A DNA stretch of 59,421 bases from Winogradskyella sp. (GTDB lineage Bacteria > Bacteroidota > Bacteroidia > Flavobacteriales > Flavobacteriaceae). The notes beneath the pieces were generated by a model, which worked only from the letters and a program-made list of their open reading frames with translations, did no database searches and had not been told where the DNA came from. The stretch is from the NCBI GenBank assembly GCA_004211785.1, contig SHBX01000014.1:1-59421 (forward strand), in the 5' to 3' direction. Of this stretch, positions 34,501 to 42,014 are shown piece after piece (position 1 is the stretch's first letter; each line of letters begins with the position of its first letter). The position numbers and the translations under genes were made by a program.

Positions 34501-35544
34501 CTCATAGCCATTAACAACGTACAAATCCTCATCGCCATCTAAATCAAAATCAGAAAATCGTGTTCCCCATGCCCAAAGTGTATTTCCTAAACCAAAAGCA
34601 TCTGCATTTTCTGTAAATGTATTATCGCCATTATTTGTTAATAGGAAATTATCGTCTATTGCTGTTATAAATAAATCAAAATAGCCATCCTTGTTGTAAT
34701 CTCCAATTGTAATGCCCATATCATCACCCATGGTATTAGCACCATAAGTTCCAGCTTGATTGGTAAAACTTGTAGCATTATTATTTATGTACAAATCATT
34801 AGGCTCATCAAAATCATTGGAAATATACAAGTCCATAAATCCATCTTCATTAAAATCGAATGGCAAAGCTGTATAACTTGCTAGACCTGATTGCGCCTGT
34901 ATACCTGTTTCATTTGTAACATCAGTAAACGTATTATTACCATTATTACGAAAGAGTTGATTGCTACTACACTCATCCCAATCATTAACATAGATATCAA
35001 GGAATCCGTCGTTATTATAATCAAACCAAGTTGCACCAGTATTTCTGCAGTCATTTAATGTATCAAAGCCAGCAATTGAAGTTAAATTAGCAAATGTTCC
35101 GTTTCCGAGGTTACGGAATAGTTGCACTTTAAAAGAATAGGTGAGAAATAAGTCTGGAAATCCATCATTGTTATAATCTCCCCAAGACGCGCCACTTTTT
35201 TGCCCTTCTAATCCAAACCAATCACTACCACCTTCATCTTGAGAAAGCAACTCTGTTAAACCTGCTATTTCTGTAACATCGGTAAATGAACCATCATTAT
35301 TGTTTCTGAATAAACGACTTAATGTTTTTGGGCTATCTGGGTCATCTTTTGCTCTAGCTACTACGAAAATGTCTAAGTCGTTATCTCCATCATAATCTGC
35401 AACAGCAACGCCATTATTTTCTTCTAAAACAGACAATCCAGTAATATCCTCTACACGGTCGAAAGTTTGAGCATCTAAGCTTTGGATTGAAAAACCCAAA
35501 ACCATAATAAAGCAAAAGTAGTTTTTGAGTAATTTTATTAGCAT
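31513..35544 (-). CDS. Secreted FG-GAP / ASPIC / vanadium haloperoxidase-like fusion with type IX tail
   Basis: 1343 residues. Order: signal peptide (1-25); FG-GAP/VCBS repeats with many DxDxDG-like calcium loops (about 26-430); ASPIC/UnbV domain (about 440-515); a Cys-rich linker with FVSCSYNPEATLDDGSC (about 530-550); a PKD-like domain (about 555-635); a vanadium haloperoxidase/acid phosphatase domain (about 640-1250); and a type IX sorting domain (about 1260-1343, ending in YVLRVNGNSKMVLVNE). The active-site signature is complete: K1050-x6-R1057-P1058, S-G-H1161 and S1223-R1224-x5-H1230, the last His being the usual vanadate ligand. It is probably secreted by the type IX system and halogenates or dephosphorylates a substrate at the surface. 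Haloperoxidase and phosphatase activity cannot be told apart by motif. Confidence 0.88.
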   Translation of the reverse strand: MLIKLLKNYFCFIMVLGFSIQSLDAQTFDRVEDITGLSVLEENNGVAVADYDGDNDLDIFVVARAKDDPDSPKTLSRLFRNNNDGSFTDVTEIAGLTELLSQDEGGSDWFGLEGQKSGASWGDYNNDGFPDLFLTYSFKVQLFRNLGNGTFANLTSIAGFDTLNDCRNTGATWFDYNNDGFLDIYVNDWDECSSNQLFRNNGNNTFTDVTNETGIQAQSGLASYTALPFDFNEDGFMDLYISNDFDEPNDLYINNNATSFTNQAGTYGANTMGDDMGITIGDYNKDGYFDLFITAIDDNFLLTNNGDNTFTENADAFGLGNTLWAWGTRFSDFDLDGDEDLYVVNGYEFEDRSVEPNFYFRNLNAQGQNAFEDASQSLNLNEQTISVEAIDWDYDNDGDIDLYVTNNEGPSFLYENRTLDFDDVNPTLNWFKLELQGTTSNRDAVGAIVKLTTTSETLIRYKSGVGFLSQSLMPLHFGLDDETTITSIEITWPSGLVETHSNATINSTMLAIEGGALTNLNIEPSEKVYGCTDFVSCSYNPEATLDDGSCTYLDNQPIIGATIAAFYSTQTYSYNIGTNSTAVWTVSGGQILSGQGTNTITVHWELESEGRVSVIESDNQCSSLETSINVELNATDLPENISIARLWNEVLLSAIRGDFARPTVHARNLFHTSVAMYDIWAIYDDQARPYLIGNEVKGFSSELVDFIPINSNEESVNEAISYAMYRLLSYRFQNSPGAESNQERIDLLMEKLGYETSLTSVLYEFGNAAALGNYVAQTIIDYGLQDGSRESTGFDNEFYQPVNQAYNLELPDNPPIVDPNRWQPLGLDTFIDQGGNVVEGNVPEFLSPEWGNVNGFALKEEDVTVFNRDGNNYRVFHNPISPPQINTITEDTESEQYKWGFSMVSSWQSHLDPSDGVMWDISPGAIGNTDIGNFPTIFANYPLFYNFIEGGDIGTGHDMNPKTSAPYVPNMVPRGDYARVLAEFWADGPDSETPPGHWFTILNYVNDHPQFEKRFQGQGDILDAIEWDVKAYFILGGAMHDSAIAAWSVKGWHDYIRPISAIRYMGDEQGQSSDQSLPNYSPTGFRLIPELIELVEAGDPLAGFFGQNIGKIKLYTWRGHDFINNPEEDVAGVGWILAEDWYPYQRPTFVTPPFAGYVSGHSTFSRAASEILTKLTGDPFFPGGIGEFVAKKDEFLVFEKGPSVDVVLQWATYRDASDQTSLSRIWGGIHPPADDLPGRFIGQQVADDTFDFALPYFQSSSNPDDNTEQIIYPNPTNDQQFFITSTAIDDVIEVFDIRGRMIDIIESDYNEDNGITRIRLNNAVTGLYVLRVNGNSKMVLVNE

Positions 35545-35587
35545 ATAATTCTTTTTTGCTAATATAAAAATTACTCTTAATAATTTG

Positions 35588-35624
35588 TTAACATAGGGTG
35601 TAGATTAACGTTTAGCTATGTTAA
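35588..35624. repeat. Perfect 9-bp inverted repeat upstream of the haloperoxidase-like gene
   Basis: TTAACATAG at 35588-35596 and CTATGTTAA at 35616-35624, spacer 19 bases, starting 44 bases upstream of the minus-strand start at 35544. The rest of the 141-base gap shows nothing clear. It could be an operator. Confidence 0.45.
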
Positions 35625-35685
35625 AATTCGAATTTCAACGATGATTAACAATTAAATTATTGACAATAATCGAAGCCCAATAAAA

Positions 35686-36369
35686 TTAAGGTGTAGAGTT
35701 GGATACCTGAAGAGTTTTCCCGTTGTAGTATTTATTTCCGTTTAAAGCAAAATCGAAAACATATTCTGCCATTTCTAAAGCTGTTGTTGGTGCTTGATAA
35801 CCTGGAAAAGCTTCTTCTAGCATTTCGGTTTGTACTGCACCTAAGGCTAATACATTAAACTGGGGGCCAGTTTCTTTATATTCTTCTGCCAGCAATTCAT
35901 TTAAAGTAATTACAGCACCTTTACTTGAACTATATGCAGCTAGTCCTGGAAATTTCATACTACCTTGGATGCCTCCCATAGAGCTAATAGTAACTACATG
36001 ACTATCATTCTTCATGTAAGGCAAAACGACTCGGGTCATTTCAGAAACTCCAAACACATTGGTTTCATATACTTTAGCAAAGTCTTTAAGTGTAGTTTCT
36101 GAAAAGGGCTTGCTGAGTAGCATACCTGCATTATTGATTAGTACATCGACATACTGCCATTCGTTTTTAATAAATGTCACTACTTTTTGATAATCATCTT
36201 CTTTACATAAATCAAAAGAAAATGAAGTTAGGTTGTCAAAATTTAGGCTGGAGATAGGCTTTTCATTCCTAGACAGAGCTAAGACCTTATGACCTTGCTT
36301 TGAAAAAAGTTGCACTAGCTCAAAGCCAATACCACGGCTTGTGCCCGTTATAATTATATTTTTACTCAT
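35686..36369 (-). CDS. Short-chain dehydrogenase/reductase
   Basis: 227 residues, classical SDR length. Cofactor motif TGTSRGIG (8-15), NNAG (79-82) and the catalytic Ser130, Tyr146 and Lys150 (YSSSK). NAD(P)-dependent reduction or oxidation of a carbonyl/hydroxyl; substrate unknown. Its start overlaps the end of the M28 peptidase gene by eight bases, so they are co-transcribed. Confidence 0.9.
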   Translation of the reverse strand: MSKNIIITGTSRGIGFELVQLFSKQGHKVLALSRNEKPISSLNFDNLTSFSFDLCKEDDYQKVVTFIKNEWQYVDVLINNAGMLLSKPFSETTLKDFAKVYETNVFGVSEMTRVVLPYMKNDSHVVTISSMGGIQGSMKFPGLAAYSSSKGAVITLNELLAEEYKETGPQFNVLALGAVQTEMLEEAFPGYQAPTTALEMAEYVFDFALNGNKYYNGKTLQVSNSTP

Positions 36370-37354
36370 CGCTTAAGACCACTTCCTTGTTTGTAGCATT
36401 CATCATACCTTCTAAAGCAGGAATCATTTTATTAATAAAATTTGCCATATGATTATAGTCCATTTTATCAGCTTCATCGTCTACATGATGGTAATAGTCG
36501 AAATTTGTAAAATCGAAGGTAGAGATGGCATGTGCCGGCATGTTCAATTCTTTAAAAAACGGAAAGTTATCAGATCTAAAAAATAATTGAAATTCCTTTG
36601 CTTTAGGAAAGAAACCAACTACTTCTTCTCCAGCATATTTATTCAATATAGGCGCAAAGTTTGAGCGGTTATAACCACTCATATAAGCCATTGACTTATC
36701 CGCAGCTCTAGGCACTCCAATCATTTCAAAATTTATCATTGTATAGGCATTGATTCCTTTTTCTTTTAAACGCTTGGCTAAATTTGCAGAGCCTTTTAAC
36801 CCCATTTCTTCTGCAGAATACAAAGTAATTAAAATACTACGTTTATTAGTTTTTGATTTTGAAAAGTATCTACCAAACTCCATGGCGGCAATTGTACCAG
36901 AGGCATCATCATTAGCGCCATTAGCAATAGTATCTCCATTAACCTCTTTACCTTTTCCTATATGATCGTAATGACCGCCTAAAATGATAAATTCATTTTT
37001 TAAATTAGAGTCATTTCCTTCAATCATACCTACCACATTATAACCCGTAAGTTCTCCAAGTTTAAATGTATCTCTATAAGTTTCAAAATATGGTTTAATA
37101 TTATTTTTCTTGAAGTAATTCTCTATGAAAATTGCAGCTTTTTCTATGCCTTTAGTTCCTGTAGCTCTTCCTTCTAACTCATCTGATGCTAAATACTCCA
37201 TACTCTTCTTAATATCATCAGCCTTGATTTCTATTATTTCAGAGTTTTTAACTTCATTGCCTGATTTGCCATTAGCTCCGTTGTTTGCTTTGGTCTTAAA
37301 TGCACATGAAGTAATAATACAGAAGATTATAAGTAGCGTACTATATTTTTTCAT
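36362..37354 (-). CDS. M28 family zinc aminopeptidase lipoprotein
   Basis: 330 residues. Lipobox IITSC (Cys17) anchors the protein in the envelope. M28 metal ligands are visible: H128 and D130 in GGHYDHIG, D150 in GANDDASG, E182/E183 in YSAEEMG, and a C-terminal His in DYYHHVDDEADKM. It removes N-terminal residues from peptides outside the cytoplasm. First gene of a two-gene operon with the overlapping SDR gene. Confidence 0.9.
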   Translation of the reverse strand: MKKYSTLLIIFCIITSCAFKTKANNGANGKSGNEVKNSEIIEIKADDIKKSMEYLASDELEGRATGTKGIEKAAIFIENYFKKNNIKPYFETYRDTFKLGELTGYNVVGMIEGNDSNLKNEFIILGGHYDHIGKGKEVNGDTIANGANDDASGTIAAMEFGRYFSKSKTNKRSILITLYSAEEMGLKGSANLAKRLKEKGINAYTMINFEMIGVPRAADKSMAYMSGYNRSNFAPILNKYAGEEVVGFFPKAKEFQLFFRSDNFPFFKELNMPAHAISTFDFTNFDYYHHVDDEADKMDYNHMANFINKMIPALEGMMNATNKEVVLSDE

Positions 37355-37378
37355 AATAAATTATTTAAGTCTTAAAGA

Positions 37379-37415
37379 TAAAAAAACCTAACTCGAAATA
37401 AATTCAAATCAGGTT
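37379..37415 (-). terminator. Intrinsic terminator of the pyruvate dehydrogenase genes
   Basis: On the minus strand, bases 37415-37403 and 37397-37385 form a 13-bp stem with three G-T pairs around a 5-base loop, followed by a T-run (37386-37380). It lies 28 bases after the pdhC stop. Confidence 0.75.
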
Positions 37416-37442
37416 TTAATATAATTATATCTTGTTATTAGC

Positions 37443-39059
37443 TTAGACTAACATTGTTACTGGATTCTCTATGTACCCTTTTAATGTTTGAAGGAATTGC
37501 GCTCCCGTTGCACCATCTACAGTTCTGTGGTCACAAGCCAATGTTAATTTCATTGTATTACCAGCAACAACCTGTCCATCTTTAACAACTGGCTTTTGTA
37601 CAATTGCGCCAACTGATAATATTGCCGAATTTGGCTGATTGATAATAGACGTAAAGCTCTCAATACCGAACATGCCTAAATTAGAAATCGTAAACGTACT
37701 ACCTTCCATTTCATCAAGTAATAGTTTCTTATTTCTTGCTCTACCTGCATAATCCCTAACTGCTGCTCCAATCTGTGGTAAGCTCTGTTCATTTACAAAA
37801 CGTACTACAGGAACAAGCAATCCGTCTGGCACTGCAACTGCAACACCAATATGTACATGATTGTTTAAACGTATTTTATCATCAAACCACTGCGAATTAA
37901 CTTGTGGGTGTTGACGTAATGCTAAAGCACAAGCTTTAACAATCATATCATTAAATGAAATCTTTGTATCTGGAATAGAGTTATACTGTATACGGAATGC
38001 AATAGCATTGTCCATATCGAATTCTACATTTAAATAATAATGTGGCGCCGTAAACTTAGACTTTGCTAAGTTTTTAGCTATAGCTTTACGCATGTTGCTA
38101 TTAGCTACTTCATCAAAATCTTCTTGCCCTGTCGCAACAAACTTAGCAACTGGTGCAGATGAAGTCGTTGCTGCTGCAGGTGTAAAGTTTTCAATATCTC
38201 GTTTCACAACTCTGCCATTCTCTCCAGAACCATTAACTTGACTTAAATTAATACCTTTTTCTTTTGCCATTTTTTTGGCTAAAGGCGAAGCGAATACGCG
38301 TTCGTTTGTAGATGTATTAACCGCATTTGAAGCAACTATTTCTTTTTTAACTTCAGTTTTTGGTGCTTCAACTTTCTTTTCAGCTTTAGGTTCTTCCTCT
38401 TTTGCAGGAGCAGCAACTTTAAAGTTTTTAGCAACTGCAGAGACATCTGTTCCTGCTGGACCAATTATAGCTAATAAAGCATCTACTTTTGCAGAATCTC
38501 CTTCTTGTAATCCAACATGTAATAATGTACCTGAGTTAAAAGACTCAAATTCCATTGTGGCTTTATCTGTTTCGATTTCGGCTAAAATATCGCCTTCCTC
38601 TATTTCATCTCCAACTTGTTTTAACCATGACGCAACAGTACCTTCTTCCATGGTATCACTCAAACGCGGCATAGTAACTACTATAACGCCTTCTGGTAAG
38701 TCAGTCGAAGATGCTCCAAAATCAACATCTGATATGTTAGCTTCAGTGTCTTCACCTTCAGGAATGGCATCTGATTTTTCAACTTGAGCATTTCCATTTA
38801 ACAAACCTGAAATATCTTCTCCTTCTTCACCAATGATTGCCAAAAGTTTATCTACTTCTGTCGTTTCACCTTCTTGAACACCAATGTGAAGTAATGTGCC
38901 TTCATAAAAAGACTCAAACTCCATTGTGGCTTTATCTGTTTCGATTTCGGCTAAAATATCGCCTTCTTCTACTTTATCTCCAACTTGTTTTAACCATGAC
39001 GCAACGGTACCTTCTTCCATGGTATCGCTTAATCGAGGCATGTTAATCACTTCTGCCAT
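37443..39059 (-). CDS. pdhC: Pyruvate dehydrogenase E2, dihydrolipoamide acetyltransferase
   Basis: 538 residues. Two lipoyl domains (about 1-80 and 125-205), each with the lipoylated Lys in EIETDKATMEFESF. A flexible Ala/Lys-rich linker follows, then the peripheral subunit-binding domain (about 255-290, FASPLAKKMAKEKGINLSQV) and the acyltransferase core with the catalytic HRTVDGATGAQFL. It transfers acetyl groups to CoA. The DNA of the two lipoyl domains is nearly identical over 121 bases. Starts three bases after pdhA. Confidence 0.96.
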   Translation of the reverse strand: MAEVINMPRLSDTMEEGTVASWLKQVGDKVEEGDILAEIETDKATMEFESFYEGTLLHIGVQEGETTEVDKLLAIIGEEGEDISGLLNGNAQVEKSDAIPEGEDTEANISDVDFGASSTDLPEGVIVVTMPRLSDTMEEGTVASWLKQVGDEIEEGDILAEIETDKATMEFESFNSGTLLHVGLQEGDSAKVDALLAIIGPAGTDVSAVAKNFKVAAPAKEEEPKAEKKVEAPKTEVKKEIVASNAVNTSTNERVFASPLAKKMAKEKGINLSQVNGSGENGRVVKRDIENFTPAAATTSSAPVAKFVATGQEDFDEVANSNMRKAIAKNLAKSKFTAPHYYLNVEFDMDNAIAFRIQYNSIPDTKISFNDMIVKACALALRQHPQVNSQWFDDKIRLNNHVHIGVAVAVPDGLLVPVVRFVNEQSLPQIGAAVRDYAGRARNKKLLLDEMEGSTFTISNLGMFGIESFTSIINQPNSAILSVGAIVQKPVVKDGQVVAGNTMKLTLACDHRTVDGATGAQFLQTLKGYIENPVTMLV

Positions 39060-39062
39060 AGC

Positions 39063-40064
39063 TTACTTAATTTTATGGTCTATAAATGGATAATCTTCTT
39101 GTTCGTATACGGCATCGTACATAACACTTTTATCTGGATAAGGAGAATCTTCTGCAAATTTCTCGCACTCTGCTACTAAATCCTTAACACGCTTATCGAT
39201 AACTTTTATGTCATCTTCTGAGGCATATTTGTTTTCTAGAATGATATCTTTTACCTGTTTGATTGGGTCAATTTTTTTGTATTCTTCAACCTCATCTTTA
39301 GTTCTATAATGCTGTGCATCTGACATTGAATGCCCTCTGTAACGATACGTTTTAACTTCTAAAAAAGAAGGTCCGCCACCATTTCTAGCACGTGAGATTG
39401 CTTCATCAAAAGCTTCGGCTACTTTAATAGGGTTCATCCCATCAACTGGTCCTGAAGGCATTTCGTAACCTAGACCTAATTTCCAGATATCGGTATGATT
39501 TGCTGTACGCTCTACTGAAGTTCCCATAGCATATCCATTATTTTCACAAACAAATACTACTGGCAAATTCCAAAGCATAGCTAAGTTAAATGTTTCGTGT
39601 AATGAACCTTGTCTTGCAGCACCATCACCAAAACAACAAATAGTAACTGCATCCTTATCATGATACTTATCACCAAAAGCAATGCCTGCGCCTAATGGAA
39701 TCTGACCTCCAACAATACCATGACCTCCATAAAAGCGGTGTTCTTTAGAAAATATATGCATAGATCCACCTAAACCATTTGAAGTACCTGTAGCTTTACC
39801 ATACAATTCTGCCATAACTCGTTTTGGATCTACGCCCATACCTATTGGCTGTACGTGATTACGATATGCCGTAATCATTTTATCCTTAGTCAAATCCATA
39901 GCATGCAATGCACCTGCCAAAACAGCTTCTTGACCATTATATAAATGAAGAAAACCTCTTACTTTTTGCTGAATATAAACGGCTGCAAGTTTGTCTTCAA
40001 ACTTACGCCAGAAAAACATGTCCTCATACCATTTTAGGTAAACTTCCTTTGTTACTTTTTCCAT
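39063..40064 (-). CDS. pdhA: Pyruvate dehydrogenase E1 component, alpha subunit
   Basis: 333 residues, standard length. Thiamine diphosphate motif GDGAARQGSLHETFNLAMLWNLPVVFVCENN is recognisable by GDG (about 166) and NN; YRYRGHSMSDAQHYRTKDE is the phosphorylation-loop region of this family. It decarboxylates pyruvate with the beta subunit, which is not encoded in the window. Followed by pdhC at three bases. TATTTTTG upstream fits a -7 box. Confidence 0.96.
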   Translation of the reverse strand: MEKVTKEVYLKWYEDMFFWRKFEDKLAAVYIQQKVRGFLHLYNGQEAVLAGALHAMDLTKDKMITAYRNHVQPIGMGVDPKRVMAELYGKATGTSNGLGGSMHIFSKEHRFYGGHGIVGGQIPLGAGIAFGDKYHDKDAVTICCFGDGAARQGSLHETFNLAMLWNLPVVFVCENNGYAMGTSVERTANHTDIWKLGLGYEMPSGPVDGMNPIKVAEAFDEAISRARNGGGPSFLEVKTYRYRGHSMSDAQHYRTKDEVEEYKKIDPIKQVKDIILENKYASEDDIKVIDKRVKDLVAECEKFAEDSPYPDKSVMYDAVYEQEDYPFIDHKIK

Positions 40065-40116
40065 CTATCTTTTATGTATAAAATGAATCTACTGTCTATA
40101 TGACAAAGCAGAACAA

Positions 40117-40124
40117 CAAAAATA
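40117..40124 (-). promoter_or_regulatory. Putative -7 element of pdhA-pdhC
   Basis: TATTTTTG on the minus strand, 53 bases upstream of pdhA. A TTTC lies 20 bases further upstream, a near match to the TTTG -33 box. Confidence 0.45.
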
Positions 40125-40197
40125 ATATTTTAAGCCATAACGAAGAAACACAATTCTGTAAAATTGCATGATATACTAGTAATAAATAACAAAAATG

Positions 40198-40680
40198 TTA
40201 CAGTACTGAGCTTTCGAAAAGTAAAGGCAAGAGATTTGCTAAGGATTCTGATTTTACAACTTTACCTTCAGCTCCCATAAAATAAATCTCAATTGGCTGG
40301 TCTTGTTTAATCTCATACTCTGCAATTGCCTGTCTGCATGCACCACATGGCGGAATTGGTTTGCCTGTTACTTGATTTTGAGAAGATGCCGTTAATGCCA
40401 TTTTAAGCATTTTTGCTTTAGGGTAAGTTGCACCTGCATAATAAATTGCTGTGCGTTCTGCGCAAAGTCCAGATGGATAAGACGCATTTTCTTGATTACT
40501 CCCAGAGACTACTTCTCCATTATCTAATAATATTGCAGCGCCAACATTAAACTTTGAATATGGTGAATATGCATTTTTACGGATACTTATTGCTGATTGC
40601 ATTAATTGCTGAACATCTTTAGGAAGTTCTGTCATGGAATCATAAACTTCTAATGTGGTTTCAATTTTAACTTCCTTCAT
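40198..40680 (-). CDS. cdd: Cytidine deaminase
   Basis: 160 residues. Zinc and catalytic motifs CAERTAIYYA (Cys ligand, Glu acid/base) and PPCGACRQ (two Cys ligands). Converts cytidine and deoxycytidine to uridine forms in pyrimidine salvage. Lies between porV and pdhA on the same strand, a position I recall as common in this family, though the terminator hairpin after porV separates the transcripts. Confidence 0.95.
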   Translation of the reverse strand: MKEVKIETTLEVYDSMTELPKDVQQLMQSAISIRKNAYSPYSKFNVGAAILLDNGEVVSGSNQENASYPSGLCAERTAIYYAGATYPKAKMLKMALTASSQNQVTGKPIPPCGACRQAIAEYEIKQDQPIEIYFMGAEGKVVKSESLANLLPLLFESSVL

Positions 40681-40696
40681 ATGACACTCTTTTAGA

Positions 40697-40728
40697 CAAA
40701 AAAACTATTGTTTTTCAACAATAGTTTT
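40697..40728 (-). terminator. Intrinsic terminator after porV
   Basis: AAAACTATTGTT (40701-40712) and its exact reverse complement (40717-40728) surround a 4-base loop. On the minus strand a T-run follows, so it ends the porU-porV transcript before cdd. Confidence 0.85.
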
Positions 40729-40753
40729 AATTATTCAGAATATAAATTTACGA

Positions 40754-41953
40754 CTAATATTCTGTATACTCGCCATCACCAAAATTAAATGTTAGTGAAA
40801 AACGTAGTGTATTTTCTAATGGACTCTGTACACGAGATGCAGAGAACAAATATGATAAATCTAGATTTATTGTAGTGTACTTAAATCCTGCGCCTAGAGC
40901 AAAGAATTTACGTGCACCTTTTTCTTCAGCTTCATTAAAATATCCTGCTCTTAAAGCAAACGAGTTATTATAGGTATACTCAGCTCCTAAAGAATATGTA
41001 AATTCTTTAAGCTCTTCGCTAAATCCTCCTGGAGCATCTCCGAAAGATTGAAAAACACCTGACAAGAAACTTACATCATTATCCTGACCTGCAGTTATTA
41101 TTGTTGGCTCATCACTATCTTGTACTTGATCTCCGTCTGTATCTACAAAGCCTAATTGCGGTGGCGTAGGTACTAATAATTTTGCTACCTCTGCTGTTAT
41201 GGCAAGCTTACTATTCTGGTCGAAAATAAAATCGAAACCACCTCCTAATCTTAAATTAGTTGGCTGGAATACGTCTTGTCCGCCATCATCATAACTAAAC
41301 TTTGGTCCTAAATTCTGAATTGCGAAACCTAATCTCCATCGTCCGTTAAAATCGTTATATGCATTTTCTTCACTTTGGTAATACCCCGTAATATCAGCTC
41401 CAAAAGAACTTCCCGCGTTAGCATTTGGGTCCACTTGACCAATACGTAATGCTGATCTAAAATATCTTAAGCCTACAGCCATAGAAAATTGATCAGCTAA
41501 TTTTAAAGAATACGCTACATCAACAGCATATTCATTAGGCTTTACAGGTGTTCCTGGTGATGTTGCATCTTGTGTTAAGACAATTTCTCCAAGACTAAAA
41601 TACTTTACACTAGCAGAAACCGCACTATAATCATTTAAGCGATTAAAATATGTCGCATAGCTAATAGATATATCATTGACTAATCTTGTTAGATATGGTG
41701 TGAAACTAACACCAAGTCCAGATTTTGCTTCTGAAAACGCATATTTTGCTGGATTGTACTGTTGAGAAAATCCATCTACAGATGTTGCTACACCCATATC
41801 TCCTAAAGAAGCAGAACGTGCATCTGGTGCAACAAGCATAAAAGGTATACCTGTTGTTATTACTGAAGATTGGTCTGGAAAAACTACAGTTTCTTGTGAA
41901 AATGAAACATTTACAATCGCAAATGCTAATATAAAAGTTAAAATATTTTTCAT
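40754..41953 (-). CDS. porV: Type IX secretion outer-membrane protein PorV (LptO)
   Basis: 399 residues. Signal peptide ending SFSQ; then the family start VITTGIPFMLVAPDARSASLGDMGVATS and a 14-stranded beta-barrel pattern ending YLFSASRVQSPLENTLRFSLTFNFG. PorV shuttles cargo from the translocon to the attachment complex with PorU and is needed for most type IX cargo. It lies 61 bases after porU in the same direction. Confidence 0.95.
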   Translation of the reverse strand: MKNILTFILAFAIVNVSFSQETVVFPDQSSVITTGIPFMLVAPDARSASLGDMGVATSVDGFSQQYNPAKYAFSEAKSGLGVSFTPYLTRLVNDISISYATYFNRLNDYSAVSASVKYFSLGEIVLTQDATSPGTPVKPNEYAVDVAYSLKLADQFSMAVGLRYFRSALRIGQVDPNANAGSSFGADITGYYQSEENAYNDFNGRWRLGFAIQNLGPKFSYDDGGQDVFQPTNLRLGGGFDFIFDQNSKLAITAEVAKLLVPTPPQLGFVDTDGDQVQDSDEPTIITAGQDNDVSFLSGVFQSFGDAPGGFSEELKEFTYSLGAEYTYNNSFALRAGYFNEAEEKGARKFFALGAGFKYTTINLDLSYLFSASRVQSPLENTLRFSLTFNFGDGEYTEY

Positions 41954-42014
41954 TCTTATGGTTATCTTACTACTATTTTAAATAGTTAAAAGTGTTAACA
42001 AATATAATTTAATA

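Noticed and set aside
38275..38787. 170-codon plus-strand open frame inside pdhC
   Set aside because: Ser/Thr/Ala-rich translation opposite the Lys/Glu/Ala-rich linker of E2, without a family match. It is a shadow frame.
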